A DNA stretch of 60,929 nucleotides from Mycoplasma sp. CAG:472 (GCA_000437315.1 FR899426.1:1-60929), one strand, 5' to 3'; positions 18,200-27,152 are shown, counted from the first letter of the stretch. Numbers and translations: made by a program. Notes: generated by a model not told the origin, from the sequence alone.

Positions 18200-19191
18200 T
18201 ATAACCATACACCATAAGTTATTGCTATCATAGCAAATATTAAACCAACAGTCCAAAATAATTTAACAATATCAGTTTCTTCCCAATTTAATTCCTCGAA
18301 ATGATGATGAAGTGGTGCTTTTTTAAATATCTTCTTATTAAACTTTCTAATAGCAATAATTTGAATTAATGAAGATGCAGCCTCAATAATAAATACACCA
18401 CCAATTAAAAATAAAGAAAGTTCATGTCTAGTTAATATTGCAATAGTAGCAAGTGCTCCACCTAAAGAAAGTGAACCAAGATCTCCCATAAACACTTTAG
18501 CGGGATGTGAATTATACATTAAGAATCCTATTAAAGCACCAACTAAAATGAATGAAAAAATAGCAATTTCTTGATAACCCTCGAGCCAACCACAGTTCCA
18601 AGCAATTATACCATATGCAAGAAATGCAATCGCAGAAAGGCCTCCACATAAACCATCAAGACCATCTGAAATATTAACTGCATTTGCCATACCAACAAGA
18701 AGAAAGAATATAAATATACCAAATGTCCATCCTAAGGGAATATTAATGTGTAATAAGGAAAATCTAAGAGTTGTACTTCCTCCACCTTTCATAAATAGGA
18801 AGAAAAAAACTAAAGCAATAAACATTTGACACATAAATTTAGTTACTATAGAAAGTCCTCCATTATTATGCTTTTTTACCTTTAAATAGTCATCAACAAA
18901 ACCAAGAAGTGCATAAGAAATAAATACAAATAAAAGGATTGCTAAGTTATAACTTGATGATATGCTTTTAGTAATAAATAAATATAATAAACCAAGTATA
19001 ACCGGAATTATAAATATTATTCCTCCCATAGTCGGAGTACCCTCTTTTAACTTATGTCTTTCAGATATTGTATCACTTACACTTTGGCCAATATGAAACT
19101 TTTTTAAAAATGGGATTAGAATAGCCCCACATATAATTGCACAAACAAAACCTAGCATTAAAGCCATTGCAGCTTTAGCAAGTATTAACAT
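18199..19191 (-). CDS. mraY: Phospho-N-acetylmuramoyl-pentapeptide-transferase
   Basis: 330 residues with ten membrane helices. Landmarks: KEGTPTMGGIIF, FVDDYLKVKK (the DDxxK aspartates), NAVNISDGLDGLCGG, FMGDLGSLSLGG and KAPLHHHFE (the HHH motif). The enzyme transfers phospho-MurNAc-pentapeptide to undecaprenyl phosphate to give lipid I. It is not in the usual mra/mur cluster here; the divergently transcribed neighbour looks like a dead Mur ligase. Confidence 0.97.
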   Translation of the reverse strand: MLILAKAAMALMLGFVCAIICGAILIPFLKKFHIGQSVSDTISERHKLKEGTPTMGGIIFIIPVILGLLYLFITKSISSSYNLAILLFVFISYALLGFVDDYLKVKKHNNGGLSIVTKFMCQMFIALVFFFLFMKGGGSTTLRFSLLHINIPLGWTFGIFIFFLLVGMANAVNISDGLDGLCGGLSAIAFLAYGIIAWNCGWLEGYQEIAIFSFILVGALIGFLMYNSHPAKVFMGDLGSLSLGGALATIAILTRHELSLFLIGGVFIIEAASSLIQIIAIRKFNKKIFKKAPLHHHFEELNWEETDIVKLFWTVGLIFAMIAITYGVWL

Positions 19192-19287
19192 ACCACATCA
19201 CCTTTATACATATTATACATTAAAAATAAATAAAAAACTCTATTTTTTGTGTAATTTTACACTTTCTTTTCACTATAATTTATTAGG

Positions 19288-19923
19288 GTGATTATTTTGA
19301 TAGATAAAAAATTAATAAAAGAGAATAAAAAACTCGCTAAAAATTTTAAAATTATATTAATTATGGGCTATAAATATAAAAACGAAATTGCTCATATTGT
19401 ATATAAAAATCTAATTAAAAGTAATGAGAAAGTATTGCTTCTTAAAAATAATGGTTATTATATAAATAAAAAATATTATAAGTTAAATAATAATTTAAAT
19501 TATGAAATTTTAAATAATATTTTAAAAAATGCAAAAGAAAAAGATGTTAAATATGTAATAATATGTATAAATAATAGTCATATTAAAAATAATTTATTAA
19601 AGAAAATCAATTATAATATAATGAGTATATGCTCGTTTATCGGAGATGACACTAAATATGTTTTAAAGGAAATAAAAAAAGTTAAAGAGGTTTTAGTATT
19701 AAATAATGATGAAAAATATAGTAAAATATTTAGAAAAAAATATAAAAATGTAATTACTATTGGAAATAAAGGTACATATGAAATAGATAGATTTAATAAA
19801 ACTTTTGAATATGAATATAATTTATATCACCTTAATACAAATGAAACAAATTTAATGTACTCTAAAACTATTGCAATTGCGATTTTAGTTTATATTGGAT
19901 TTGATATTTCATACTTAATATAA
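19288..19923 (+). CDS. Degenerate Mur-ligase-like protein lacking the ATP-binding motif
   Basis: 211 residues, cytoplasmic. Segments line up in order with the central domain of MurE-type ligases: LIMGYKYKNEIAHIVYKNLI where GTNGKTTT is expected, then EKVLLLKNNGYYINKKYYKL, LKNAKEKDVKYVIICINNSH (in place of the EVSSH strand), EVLVLNNDEKYSKIF and KNVITIGNKG. The P-loop Gly-Lys-Thr and the EVSSH residues are gone, and the C-terminal ligase domain is absent. It cannot be an active ligase; it may be a structural or regulatory relic. The frame is intact, which suggests it is kept. Call from motif order only. Confidence 0.55.
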   Translation: MIILIDKKLIKENKKLAKNFKIILIMGYKYKNEIAHIVYKNLIKSNEKVLLLKNNGYYINKKYYKLNNNLNYEILNNILKNAKEKDVKYVIICINNSHIKNNLLKKINYNIMSICSFIGDDTKYVLKEIKKVKEVLVLNNDEKYSKIFRKKYKNVITIGNKGTYEIDRFNKTFEYEYNLYHLNTNETNLMYSKTIAIAILVYIGFDISYLI

Positions 19924-19936
19924 AAAAATATAACAA

Positions 19937-20767
19937 TTACTTGCTATATTTTAATAATTCATCTTTTATTTCCTTAGCTAACTCATTATTCTTTTCAGTT
20001 AAATCATCAGTTGAGGAAACTGTAAATGGTTTTAAAAATGTTACTTTTAAATTATTTTTGGAAAATCTATATTTTCCAGTTATTGCATAAGGAACAACAA
20101 TAGCACCAGTTTTTTGTGCCATTGATACAGCACCATACTTTAAAGGAAGAAGCAAACTATCATAATATTCATTACTTGTAATAACATTTGCACTTTCAAG
20201 TTCTAAAAGATATTCATTAACTCTATAAATATTATTTTTTATATCCTCCTTAGTTATTTTATTATCTGTAAGAAGTTTTAACAGTAAATCAGTTTGTGAT
20301 ACTTTAACCATATCCTTTTTCATAATTTTTTTAAACTTTTTAAAAGGAATTTCTTCGTTTACAAATTCATACATTTCTTTTAATTTATCTTTTTTACATG
20401 CAAGACTATTTCTAGTTCCTTCAGGATAAATACCTAAAGCATAGCCCTCATTTAAAACCTCAAGTGCTGATGACTTAGCATTATCATCATGAATACTTCT
20501 ATCAACTGGAATACAACCACTTGCTTTAAAAAAGAAAGCAAATGGACTATCAAAGTACTCATTTTTTGCCATATAGTGAAGCATCCTTTTCGTAGATAAA
20601 ATAGGTAAACATTGATCAAATAAATGGACATGATTTCCACATAATATTATTGGACCATCTTTTGGCACCAAATGTTTATTTTCAAATTTTGGTCTATAAT
20701 ATGCTAAGAAAAATCCTCCGAGTAAATATTTATTTATTGTATATAAAATTTTATGCTTTTCTTTCAT
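19937..20767 (-). CDS. plsC: 1-acyl-sn-glycerol-3-phosphate acyltransferase family protein
   Basis: 276 residues. Acyltransferase motif I NHVHLFD (NHxxxxD) and motif III YPEGTRN are intact, with LPLKYGAVSMAQ and IVVPYAITG downstream. Between the last two lies an unusual helical, Lys-rich insertion of about 75 residues, making the protein longer than typical PlsC. It should acylate lysophosphatidic acid or a related lipid at the membrane. Overlaps the next upstream plsC by 17 bases; last gene of a four-gene lipid operon. Confidence 0.88.
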   Translation of the reverse strand: MKEKHKILYTINKYLLGGFFLAYYRPKFENKHLVPKDGPIILCGNHVHLFDQCLPILSTKRMLHYMAKNEYFDSPFAFFFKASGCIPVDRSIHDDNAKSSALEVLNEGYALGIYPEGTRNSLACKKDKLKEMYEFVNEEIPFKKFKKIMKKDMVKVSQTDLLLKLLTDNKITKEDIKNNIYRVNEYLLELESANVITSNEYYDSLLLPLKYGAVSMAQKTGAIVVPYAITGKYRFSKNNLKVTFLKPFTVSSTDDLTEKNNELAKEIKDELLKYSK

Positions 20768-21362
20768 AACTTTTTCCCTCCTTAATTAATTCTATTACTT
20801 TTTTTTCTAACTTTTCAGTTTCTTTTACAAAATCATCTGTTGTAACATAATAAGGCTTTCCTATAATTATTTTTGTTTTATAATTAAATGGTTTAGGTTT
20901 TCCTACAATCGCGAATGGAACTATTGGTTTACCAGATTTTCTAGCTATTGATACAGCACCATATTTAAATGGCATAATATACTCATTGGTCTTATTTATT
21001 GTTCCTTCGGGAAATACACACACTATTTTATTTTCTTTTAATTTTTGAATTGCCTCATTTTTTGCTTCAGGATTTTTATTTTTTCTATCTACTGGAATAG
21101 CTCCGGTGCTACGAAAGAAAAAATTTCCTAATTTTGATTTAAATAATTCAATTTTTGCTAAATAATGAACACATTTTTTTGTAGTATATCCTAGTTCAAA
21201 TGCATCAAAATAACTTGTATGGGTTCCCGCATATAAATAGCCACCATCAGGAATTCTATCTTTATGAACAACAGTTGGCTTCATAATAAGAACAAAAATG
21301 ACTTTTAAAAATGGTCTAATTATGTAATATAAAATGTTATTGTCTTTTTTTTCTTTCTTCAT
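20751..21362 (-). CDS. plsC: 1-acyl-sn-glycerol-3-phosphate acyltransferase family protein
   Basis: Motif I GTHTSYFDAFE (the usual Asn replaced by Thr before His), motif III FPEGTINKT, then MPFKYGAVSIARKSGKPIVPFAI. Compact, about 203 residues from the best start ATG 21362 (AAGGA upstream); a TTG at 21383 is possible. The start lies inside the restored frame of the upstream acyl-CoA ligase. Two consecutive PlsC genes may supply two acyl-transfer steps or two substrates. Confidence 0.88.
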   Translation of the reverse strand: MKKEKKDNNILYYIIRPFLKVIFVLIMKPTVVHKDRIPDGGYLYAGTHTSYFDAFELGYTTKKCVHYLAKIELFKSKLGNFFFRSTGAIPVDRKNKNPEAKNEAIQKLKENKIVCVFPEGTINKTNEYIMPFKYGAVSIARKSGKPIVPFAIVGKPKPFNYKTKIIIGKPYYVTTDDFVKETEKLEKKVIELIKEGKSYERKA

Positions 21363-23065
21363 TTTCAAGTTCCTTAAATGCAACTTTTCCTACAAGTGTT
21401 TTAGGTAGTTTATCCCTAAATTTCATACTCATATGGAAGTGAATACTTAGCAACATTTTTTTGCATTATTTCTCTTATTTCTTTTTCTATCTTTCCTTTA
21501 TCTTTATAACCATCTTTTAAAACAACAAATGCTTTTGCAACTTGTCCTTTATATGGATGTGGAATTCCAATAACAGTTGAAGTTAACACTGCTTCATGAG
21601 TATTGATAATAGACTCAAGATAAGTTGGGTAAACATTATAACCACTTGATACAATAATTCTTTTAATTCTTTGAGAAAAATAGATTAATCCATCTTCGCC
21701 AAGATAACCTACATCACCAGTATGAAGCCATAATCTTCCATCTTCATGATATCTTAATGCTTGCATCGTTTCAGCATCATCATTTAAATAGCCCATCATT
21801 ACAAGTGGACCTGAAATACAGATTTCACCATCCTCATTAACTGGAGCAGTTTCATGTGTATCTGGAATCACTATTTTAAAATACATATCAGGAAGTGGCA
21901 TACCAACTATTCCATCATTAAATACATTTTCTGGGGAAAGACAACAAGCCCCTGTTCCCTCAGTAAGACCATAACCTACTCTAATTTTTGCATCTGAACC
22001 ATGCTCATATAAAAAGTCATTTACTTTGTCACGAAGTGTACTATTAAGAGCGTCACCTCCACATATAACTGATCTTACACACTTAAGTTCATTGGGTCCA
22101 ACATTACTTTCAATTAATGCCTCATAAAGAGTTGGAACTCCCACTATAAAATTTGGTTGATTTTTACGAATTATATCGCCAAACTTTTTAGCACTAAATG
22201 TGGGAACCAAAATAACTCCCATACCTTTTGAAAGTGGTGTATGAATACATACTCCCAAACCAAAACCATGAAATATTGGAAGAACAGATAATATTGTTGC
22301 TCCTGGCTGTGCTTGTCTAATTACGGCTGTACAATCAATTGCAAGTGCATTAAAATTTAAATTTGATAACAAAATTCCTTTAGGACTACCTGTAGTTCCA
22401 CCACTATAAAGAATAACTGCAGGATCATAAGCTTTTCTTGTAATATAATAATCTCCTTGATAATTTTTTGAACCATTTATAAAATCTTCCCACATAACAA
22501 TAACTTTATCATCTTTAGGAATCTTATACTTTCTTCCATTTAATACCCAATATATTCCCGCAAGAGGTAAACTCATATCTTCAGATGCTCTTGCAATAAT
22601 AATTCTTTTTAAATTAGTTTTATCTTTTAACTTAAGTATTTTCTCAAATACAGCATCTATAACTAGAATATATTTACTATTTGCTGCATTTATATAAAAT
22701 TCAAGTTCTTTTTCACTTGAAAGTGGATGAACCATATTACAAATTGCTCCAATCATATTAACAGCATAAACCATCGTTATACCCTCTGGAGTATTTGGCA
22801 TACAAATAGTAACATTGTCGCCCTCTTTTACACCATAGTTTTTTAAGGCTTTTGCACATCTTTTAATTCTTACAATAAATTCCTTATAAGATACCTTGCT
22901 ACCATAGTATGAATATGCCATATTATTAGGATATTTTTCTGCTGCCTCTATAATTAAATCTACCATAGAAAAGTTAGGATACTCCATATTTGCTGGAACA
23001 TCGCCATAATATTTAAGCCAAGGTCTTAATTTTTTATCTAATTTCAACATTTTCGATTTTCTCAT
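21337..23065 (-). pseudogene. Acyl-CoA synthetase / AMP-forming ligase, frameshift near the 3' end
   Basis: The first frame (21416-23065, 549 residues) has the AMP-binding motif LYSGGTTGSPKGI, the GYGLTEGTGA block, LHTGDVGYLGEDGLIYF and RIIVSSGYNVYP, so it activates a carboxylic acid, probably a fatty acid, to the acyl-CoA or acyl-AMP. It stops at SLPYEYEI. One base of shift at the GAAATTT run gives FRDKLPKTLVGKVAFKELEN to a stop at 21337; this is the family's normal end and holds the catalytic Lys of the PxTxxGKxxxxxL motif. Without it the protein would lack that Lys. A programmed shift, recent mutation or sequence error are all possible. Confidence 0.85.
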
Positions 23066-23912
23066 TTATATTATCCTCCAATAGTTTAGGGTTATTTAAA
23101 ATATATTCTAGTAATTTAATTGATTTTGTAAAATAATACCCATCGGCAATTCTTTCATCTATATTAACACCAAATTCAACTATTTTACGAATCTCTTTTT
23201 TCCCATTAATCACAACTACTTCATCCTTAATTTCTCCCATAGTGGCAAGTGTAGAACATGTACCAAAATCATTAATATTATGATATATTGCCCCACATTT
23301 AATTGAACCAAGATTTGATACAATCATACTGCTATAGTAAATATTGTCTTTTGTAAGTGATGAAGGAAGCACACCATGCCTGTCACACCACTTAAATATT
23401 CCCACTATAGGGACTCTTAAAATATTTGGTAATTTTCCAAGTATATCTATCGCTTTATTTGCGCCAGCTTTTTCTTCATTACCATGTCGAATAACACTTA
23501 CTTTCTCCCTAATTTTGTTTGACAAAGAAATAATATTGTCATTTTCTTTAATTGGTAAAATGACCATTATTTCTTCGCTTTTATCTGTAAATTCTAATTT
23601 TGCAACAAAGGAAATTGTTAAATCGTTATGCTTATATATATGTCTATTAGCAACAAAATAATTTAATTTTTCTCTATTATATATAACTTTTCCTAATGCA
23701 GTTACAAACGCATGAAAATATGAAAGTTCAATTCCATCAGATTTTCTTTTATTAATATATTCCACTAAATTAGTAACATCGACTTTTTGGTTAATATATA
23801 CATCACTATCACATCTTCTTGGCTTAAGGTCAATACTTATTTGTGATAGTCCACTTACATTTTCTACTCTTTTACCATCTTTTCTATCTATAAATAATTT
23901 TCTTTTTTGCAT
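23034..23912 (-). CDS. E2-like acyltransferase domain protein (CAT/2-oxoacid dehydrogenase fold) with altered active site
   Basis: 292 residues with the fold order of the 2-oxoacid dehydrogenase E2 catalytic domain/chloramphenicol acetyltransferase: FHAFVTALGKVIY, VSNLGSIKCGAIYHNINDFG, and the C-terminal motif where HxxxDG is expected reads DERIADGYYF. The Asp-Gly is kept but the catalytic His is replaced, and no lipoyl or subunit-binding domain is present. Overlaps the ligase gene by 32 bases and begins the operon acyltransferase-ligase-plsC-plsC. It may bind acyl-CoA or act by another residue; a lipid-synthesis role is inferred from the operon. Confidence 0.75.
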   Translation of the reverse strand: MQKRKLFIDRKDGKRVENVSGLSQISIDLKPRRCDSDVYINQKVDVTNLVEYINKRKSDGIELSYFHAFVTALGKVIYNREKLNYFVANRHIYKHNDLTISFVAKLEFTDKSEEIMVILPIKENDNIISLSNKIREKVSVIRHGNEEKAGANKAIDILGKLPNILRVPIVGIFKWCDRHGVLPSSLTKDNIYYSSMIVSNLGSIKCGAIYHNINDFGTCSTLATMGEIKDEVVVINGKKEIRKIVEFGVNIDERIADGYYFTKSIKLLEYILNNPKLLEDNINEKIENVEIR

Positions 23913-23975
23913 ATAACCAACTACTTTCCTATAACAATAATATTATCACATTTGAAATTTTTTAACAATATTTAC

Positions 23976-24003
23976 TTGCAATACTACAAAAATATGATAT
24001 AAT
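23976..24003 (+). promoter_or_regulatory. Promoter of tRNA-Gly
   Basis: -35 TTGCAA (23976-23981), 16-base spacer, -10 TATAAT (23998-24003), about 50 bp before the tRNA. Confidence 0.7.
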
Positions 24004-24056
24004 ATTTCTTGTCAGGCGATTGATAAAGAAAAATTATAATGAAAGAGTCGGTTGAT

Positions 24057-24130
24057 GCAGATTTAGTTTAATGGTAGAACCTTAGCCTTCCAAGCTAATG
24101 ATGGGAGTTCGATTCTCCTAATCTGCTCCA
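24057..24130 (+). tRNA. tRNA-Gly (anticodon TCC)
   Basis: Acceptor GCAGATT pairs with AATCTGC. The anticodon stem TTAGC/GCTAA holds loop CTTCCAA with anticodon TCC, and the T-arm contains TTCGATT. The 3' CCA is encoded (24128-24130). A terminator follows: AACTTACG pairs with CGTAAGTT and T-run at 24140-24170. Confidence 0.95.
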
Positions 24131-24181
24131 ATTAAAATCAACTTACGGACTTAAAAGTTCGTAAGTTTTTATTTACTAACT

Positions 24182-24298
24182 AAAAAGAGGAAAAATTATC
24201 AAAATAATTTAATCCTCTTTTTTTATTTTCTTGAATATGGGAGTAAAATCTATGTCTAGCCAGCACTGAATTTATACTCCCGCATAAATTCTAGTATG
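24182..24298. repeat. Direct repeat with hairpins, copy 1
   Basis: About 117 bp, nearly identical to 24473-24592. It has a terminator-like stem AAAGAGGA.../TCCTCTTT enclosing an AT-rich loop, and a 45-bp block (24254-24298) identical in both copies with the hairpin GAATTTAT/ATAAATTC around ACTCCCGC. Copy 1 sits right after the tRNA-Gly terminator. Confidence 0.85.
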
Positions 24299-24463
24299 TC
24301 TTGTGAGAATTATTATAAAGAACTAATGGAAAATTATATTAAGAATGATGAAAGACTGTCTGAAAAAAACAAAGAATTAAATCCATTGGAATGGACAAAA
24401 TTAATGAACAATTACAAAAATACAGCAGAAGAAATTGTCTTAAATGAATATGTTTTTATATAA
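24296..24463 (+). CDS. 55-residue hypothetical protein between direct repeats
   Basis: ATG 24296 is the last ATG of repeat copy 1; no good ribosome binding site. Reads MSCENYYKELMENYIKNDER then Asn/Lys/Glu-rich helical sequence ending LNEYVFI. No family recognised. It may be the remnant of a larger gene removed by recombination between the repeats. Confidence 0.35.
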   Translation: MSCENYYKELMENYIKNDERLSEKNKELNPLEWTKLMNNYKNTAEEIVLNEYVFI

Positions 24464-24472
24464 ATAATCTTT

Positions 24473-24592
24473 AAAAAAGAGGAAAAAATTATCAAAATAA
24501 TTTAATCCTCTTTTTATATTTTTCTTGATTTTTGAATAAAGTTTTTGTCTAGCCAGCACTGAATTTATACTCCCGCATAAATTCTAGTATGG
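24473..24592. repeat. Direct repeat with hairpins, copy 2
   Basis: Matches copy 1, including the identical 45-bp block at 24547-24591. It lies just past the stop of the HD-domain gene and may act as terminator for it. Confidence 0.85.
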
Positions 24593-24613
24593 GAATTCCC
24601 ATACCCTTTATTA

Positions 24614-25642
24614 TCAGAAATTAAAATCTAAATATACATAATTATTCATATCGTAAGATAAATTATTTTCTATCATTTTGTTAGCAATTTTACAACACTT
24701 TGAAATCCTTTCACCATTAAATAGTGGATCAATATATCTAATCTTTGCTCCATGATGTACATAATAAACATTTTGAGGTTCTTCTTTTGATGTTTTTACT
24801 TTTTTAGCATTTCTCCAAATATTAAAAATATCATTATATTTAGAAGATTCTATAATATCTATTACTTCACTTTCTTTTAATTCATATAAATCCTTTTTAG
24901 AAATTTTGTTTTCATCACTTAATTTTTTTAGAATATCAGCAATTAATTGCATAGAATATCTAGTTCTATCTTCACGATATATAACGGATAATCGGCTCGT
25001 AACCTTAACAAAGTTTCTAGCAATTTTTTTAGTTCTAAATCCTAACTCTATTTCTTTTTCTTCGTTAGTTTGTATCTCAATATCATCATAGATTTCTTTG
25101 ATACTTTCTGAATCTAATAGCCTATATGTAAACAAAGCATTTGATAATGAATATTCTAATCTATCAGCAGATAATTTAGGTGTATCATTATCAGCAATAG
25201 GATATAAATGATAATTATCTATCTCTGATATTTTAATATTATCTCTTTTTAATAAGGTCATAATTTCTTTTGAATTTTTTATTATTTCTGTTGTCAAATC
25301 CTCTGTTGATTCTTGAGTCATATAATCTCCATTAAGAAAATCTACACAATGCTTAAATGCAGGTGTTGCTATATCGTGAAATAATCCAGATAAAGTTTGT
25401 TTTTTATCATGTGTAAAATGCCAAACAATTAAAGCAACTGCAACAGAATGGTCTAGAGTTGAAAAGAAAAAATCGCTTTCAAATAAGTCTGAATAAATAG
25501 TGCCACAAGTAATACTAATATATTGCTGTGATAATAATTCTTTTGTATCTATATATTCATTTAACCATTCTGGGAAATTTGGTTCTAAAATTTTAAAATA
25601 ATCTTTTATTTCTTTGCTAGTATTGTCATAATATTTACTCAT
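24614..25642 (-). CDS. HD-domain phosphohydrolase-like protein
   Basis: 342 residues, soluble. HD-superfamily ligands in order: STLDHSVAVAL (first His), LSGLFHDIATPAFKH (His-Asp), and SADRLEYS (last Asp), as in metal-dependent nucleotide phosphohydrolases of the dGTPase/HD type. The C-terminus YVHHGAKIRYIDPLFNGERI is unfamiliar. Ends with TGA followed directly by TAA. Overlaps the upstream zinc-ribbon gene by eight bases, so both act from one transcript. Located in a small island beside tRNA-Gly, where defence or stress modules are common; that role is inference. Confidence 0.8.
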   Translation of the reverse strand: MSKYYDNTSKEIKDYFKILEPNFPEWLNEYIDTKELLSQQYISITCGTIYSDLFESDFFFSTLDHSVAVALIVWHFTHDKKQTLSGLFHDIATPAFKHCVDFLNGDYMTQESTEDLTTEIIKNSKEIMTLLKRDNIKISEIDNYHLYPIADNDTPKLSADRLEYSLSNALFTYRLLDSESIKEIYDDIEIQTNEEKEIELGFRTKKIARNFVKVTSRLSVIYREDRTRYSMQLIADILKKLSDENKISKKDLYELKESEVIDIIESSKYNDIFNIWRNAKKVKTSKEEPQNVYYVHHGAKIRYIDPLFNGERISKCCKIANKMIENNLSYDMNNYVYLDFNF

Positions 25643-26372
25643 TTTTATTATTCTCCTTTTTGTATTTCATAGTTTCGGCATCATCAACAATCAATGACAT
25701 CGAAATAAAGTATACTAAAGCATCAATGAATTTCTTCATATCGTTGATATCTCTATCATCCTGTATCTTTACATAATGTGCCTCATCGTTTCCTATCCAC
25801 TCTGACTTTTCAGCAAGAGTTTTGATTTTATCATTATCAATATAATCTTTTAAGCATTTCATCATCCATGTCGATTTTATTTCTTCAGATTTTTCTGGAT
25901 TATTATAAATTGCAAAATCTTTTATTAGGAATTCTAATGCTTTTCTATAACCTAATCCAGCTATTTCATCTAATGAATATTCTTCGGCTTTCAATGCTTG
26001 ATTATATACTTTGACAAATTGTGGTGAAACTTCTTTAAGTTTATCATCAAAATCTCTTTCTTTAAAATTTATAGGTGCTGAATGATTTAACTTTATCATA
26101 TTATAATTCTTTTCACTATATTCTTTTCTTCCATCAGATAGTGTTCTTGTAACTTTTCTACATATTTCATATTCTGATACTATTAATGAATGACACCCAT
26201 TACAATAATCTGCTACAGATAAAAATTCTTTATCATCTCTACTATGTACAATTCCATATAAATTTTGTGGTGCTAGTGCTTTTTTACAATTAGGACATTC
26301 TTCTATTGTTTCATAATTTACAGTTACCCCTGTATTATCATTCTTTCTAGTAAAATTTTTATTAATCTTCAT
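25635..26372 (-). CDS. Zinc-ribbon plus DUF4145-like protein
   Basis: Best start ATG 26372 behind GGAGG (an upstream start at 26438 has no ribosome binding site). 245 residues. N-terminal four-Cys zinc ribbon: CPNC near residue 25 and CNGC about 40 residues later. C-terminal helical region YRKALEFLIKDFAIYN, DEAHYVKIQDDRDINDMKKF and LVYFISMSLIVDD is that of DUF4145, a HEPN-like domain often seen in restriction and defence loci. First gene of a two-gene operon with the HD protein. Function unknown. Confidence 0.75.
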   Translation of the reverse strand: MKINKNFTRKNDNTGVTVNYETIEECPNCKKALAPQNLYGIVHSRDDKEFLSVADYCNGCHSLIVSEYEICRKVTRTLSDGRKEYSEKNYNMIKLNHSAPINFKERDFDDKLKEVSPQFVKVYNQALKAEEYSLDEIAGLGYRKALEFLIKDFAIYNNPEKSEEIKSTWMMKCLKDYIDNDKIKTLAEKSEWIGNDEAHYVKIQDDRDINDMKKFIDALVYFISMSLIVDDAETMKYKKENNKNE

Positions 26373-26437
26373 AATAACCTCCAAGATATTTGCTGAAAAT
26401 ATTATACTATAAAACGCCAATTTTCTCCATACTCCCA

Positions 26438-26558
26438 TTGAAATTTAATAAGATTTCATATATAATATTTTTAGAAAGAGAGCATTATGGTTCGTAAGCT
26501 GTAGTTTAACCGCTCCAATTTAAAAAGAATACTATGTTTTTAAAGACATAGTTTTTTT
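26438..26558 (+). ncRNA. Transcribed tRNA-like remnant with own promoter and terminator
   Basis: -35 TTGAAA (26438-26443), 17-base spacer, -10 TATAAT (26461-26466), then about 85 nt ending in terminator ACTATGT/ACATAGT plus T-run (26531-26558). The body contains GTAGTTTAACC, like a tRNA D-arm, and GCTCCAATT, matching the 3' end of tRNA-Gly plus its flank, but lacks anticodon and T arms. Probably a decayed duplicate of the tRNA-Gly gene; a small RNA role cannot be ruled out. Confidence 0.45.
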
Positions 26559-26567
26559 ATTGGAGTG

Positions 26568-26584
26568 CTCCCATCATTAGCTTG
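26568..26584 (-). repeat. Inverted 17-bp fragment of tRNA-Gly
   Basis: CTCCCATCATTAGCTTG is the exact reverse complement of tRNA-Gly positions 24090-24106 (anticodon stem through T-arm). It may mark the far end of an insertion next to the tRNA. Confidence 0.7.
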
Positions 26585-26650
26585 AAAATATCAAAGAAAT
26601 CTTGTTTTTTATAATATTTAAATATCTTAAATATTAAATCCGCATCTACT

Positions 26651-27049
26651 TTATTTTATATTTTGTTTTTCAATATTTTTATCATAATTACTTTCTAGTA
26701 TACAATCAAATAAATTAAACCACTTTACTTGAACACAATATCTATCTTTTTCATGTTTAGGATTATTATTTAAGTTTTTTGCTTTTGCTTGGCAAAATAA
26801 ATCACTAAAATGTACACCATTATGATAATCCTCAGAATGTTTTAAAAGTATTTTTAAAACATCTCCACTTGAAATAAATAAAAAATCATCAACTACCCCA
26901 TAGATAATACCATCGATAGTCTCATCCGAATTATTCCCATGAAGTATAAACCTATATATACATTTTTTAAGAAGTTTTCTATTACTAAAACATTTATTTA
27001 TATCTTCGATGTCTTGTAAATGAGTTTCCTTATATTCCATAGAACTCAT
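26651..27049 (-). CDS. Hypothetical protein, 132 residues
   Basis: ATG 27049; an internal ATG three codons later is also possible. Mixed alpha/beta, no export signal or membrane helix. Contains DGIIYGVVDDFLFISSGDVLK and CVQVKWFNLFDC. No family recognised and no operon partners. Confidence 0.55.
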   Translation of the reverse strand: MSSMEYKETHLQDIEDINKCFSNRKLLKKCIYRFILHGNNSDETIDGIIYGVVDDFLFISSGDVLKILLKHSEDYHNGVHFSDLFCQAKAKNLNNNPKHEKDRYCVQVKWFNLFDCILESNYDKNIEKQNIK

Positions 27050-27152
27050 TCTAATTTTTCCTTTACCATTTGTTGTACCATCAGAATAATTATATCTTAA
27101 GTATTTATAAATAATATCTTTTTTGATATAATTTTTATAAGTTGGTGAATAA

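Noticed and set aside
26483..26520. Functional second tRNA gene
   Set aside because: Only D-arm-like and 3'-end-like pieces are present; anticodon and T arms are missing.
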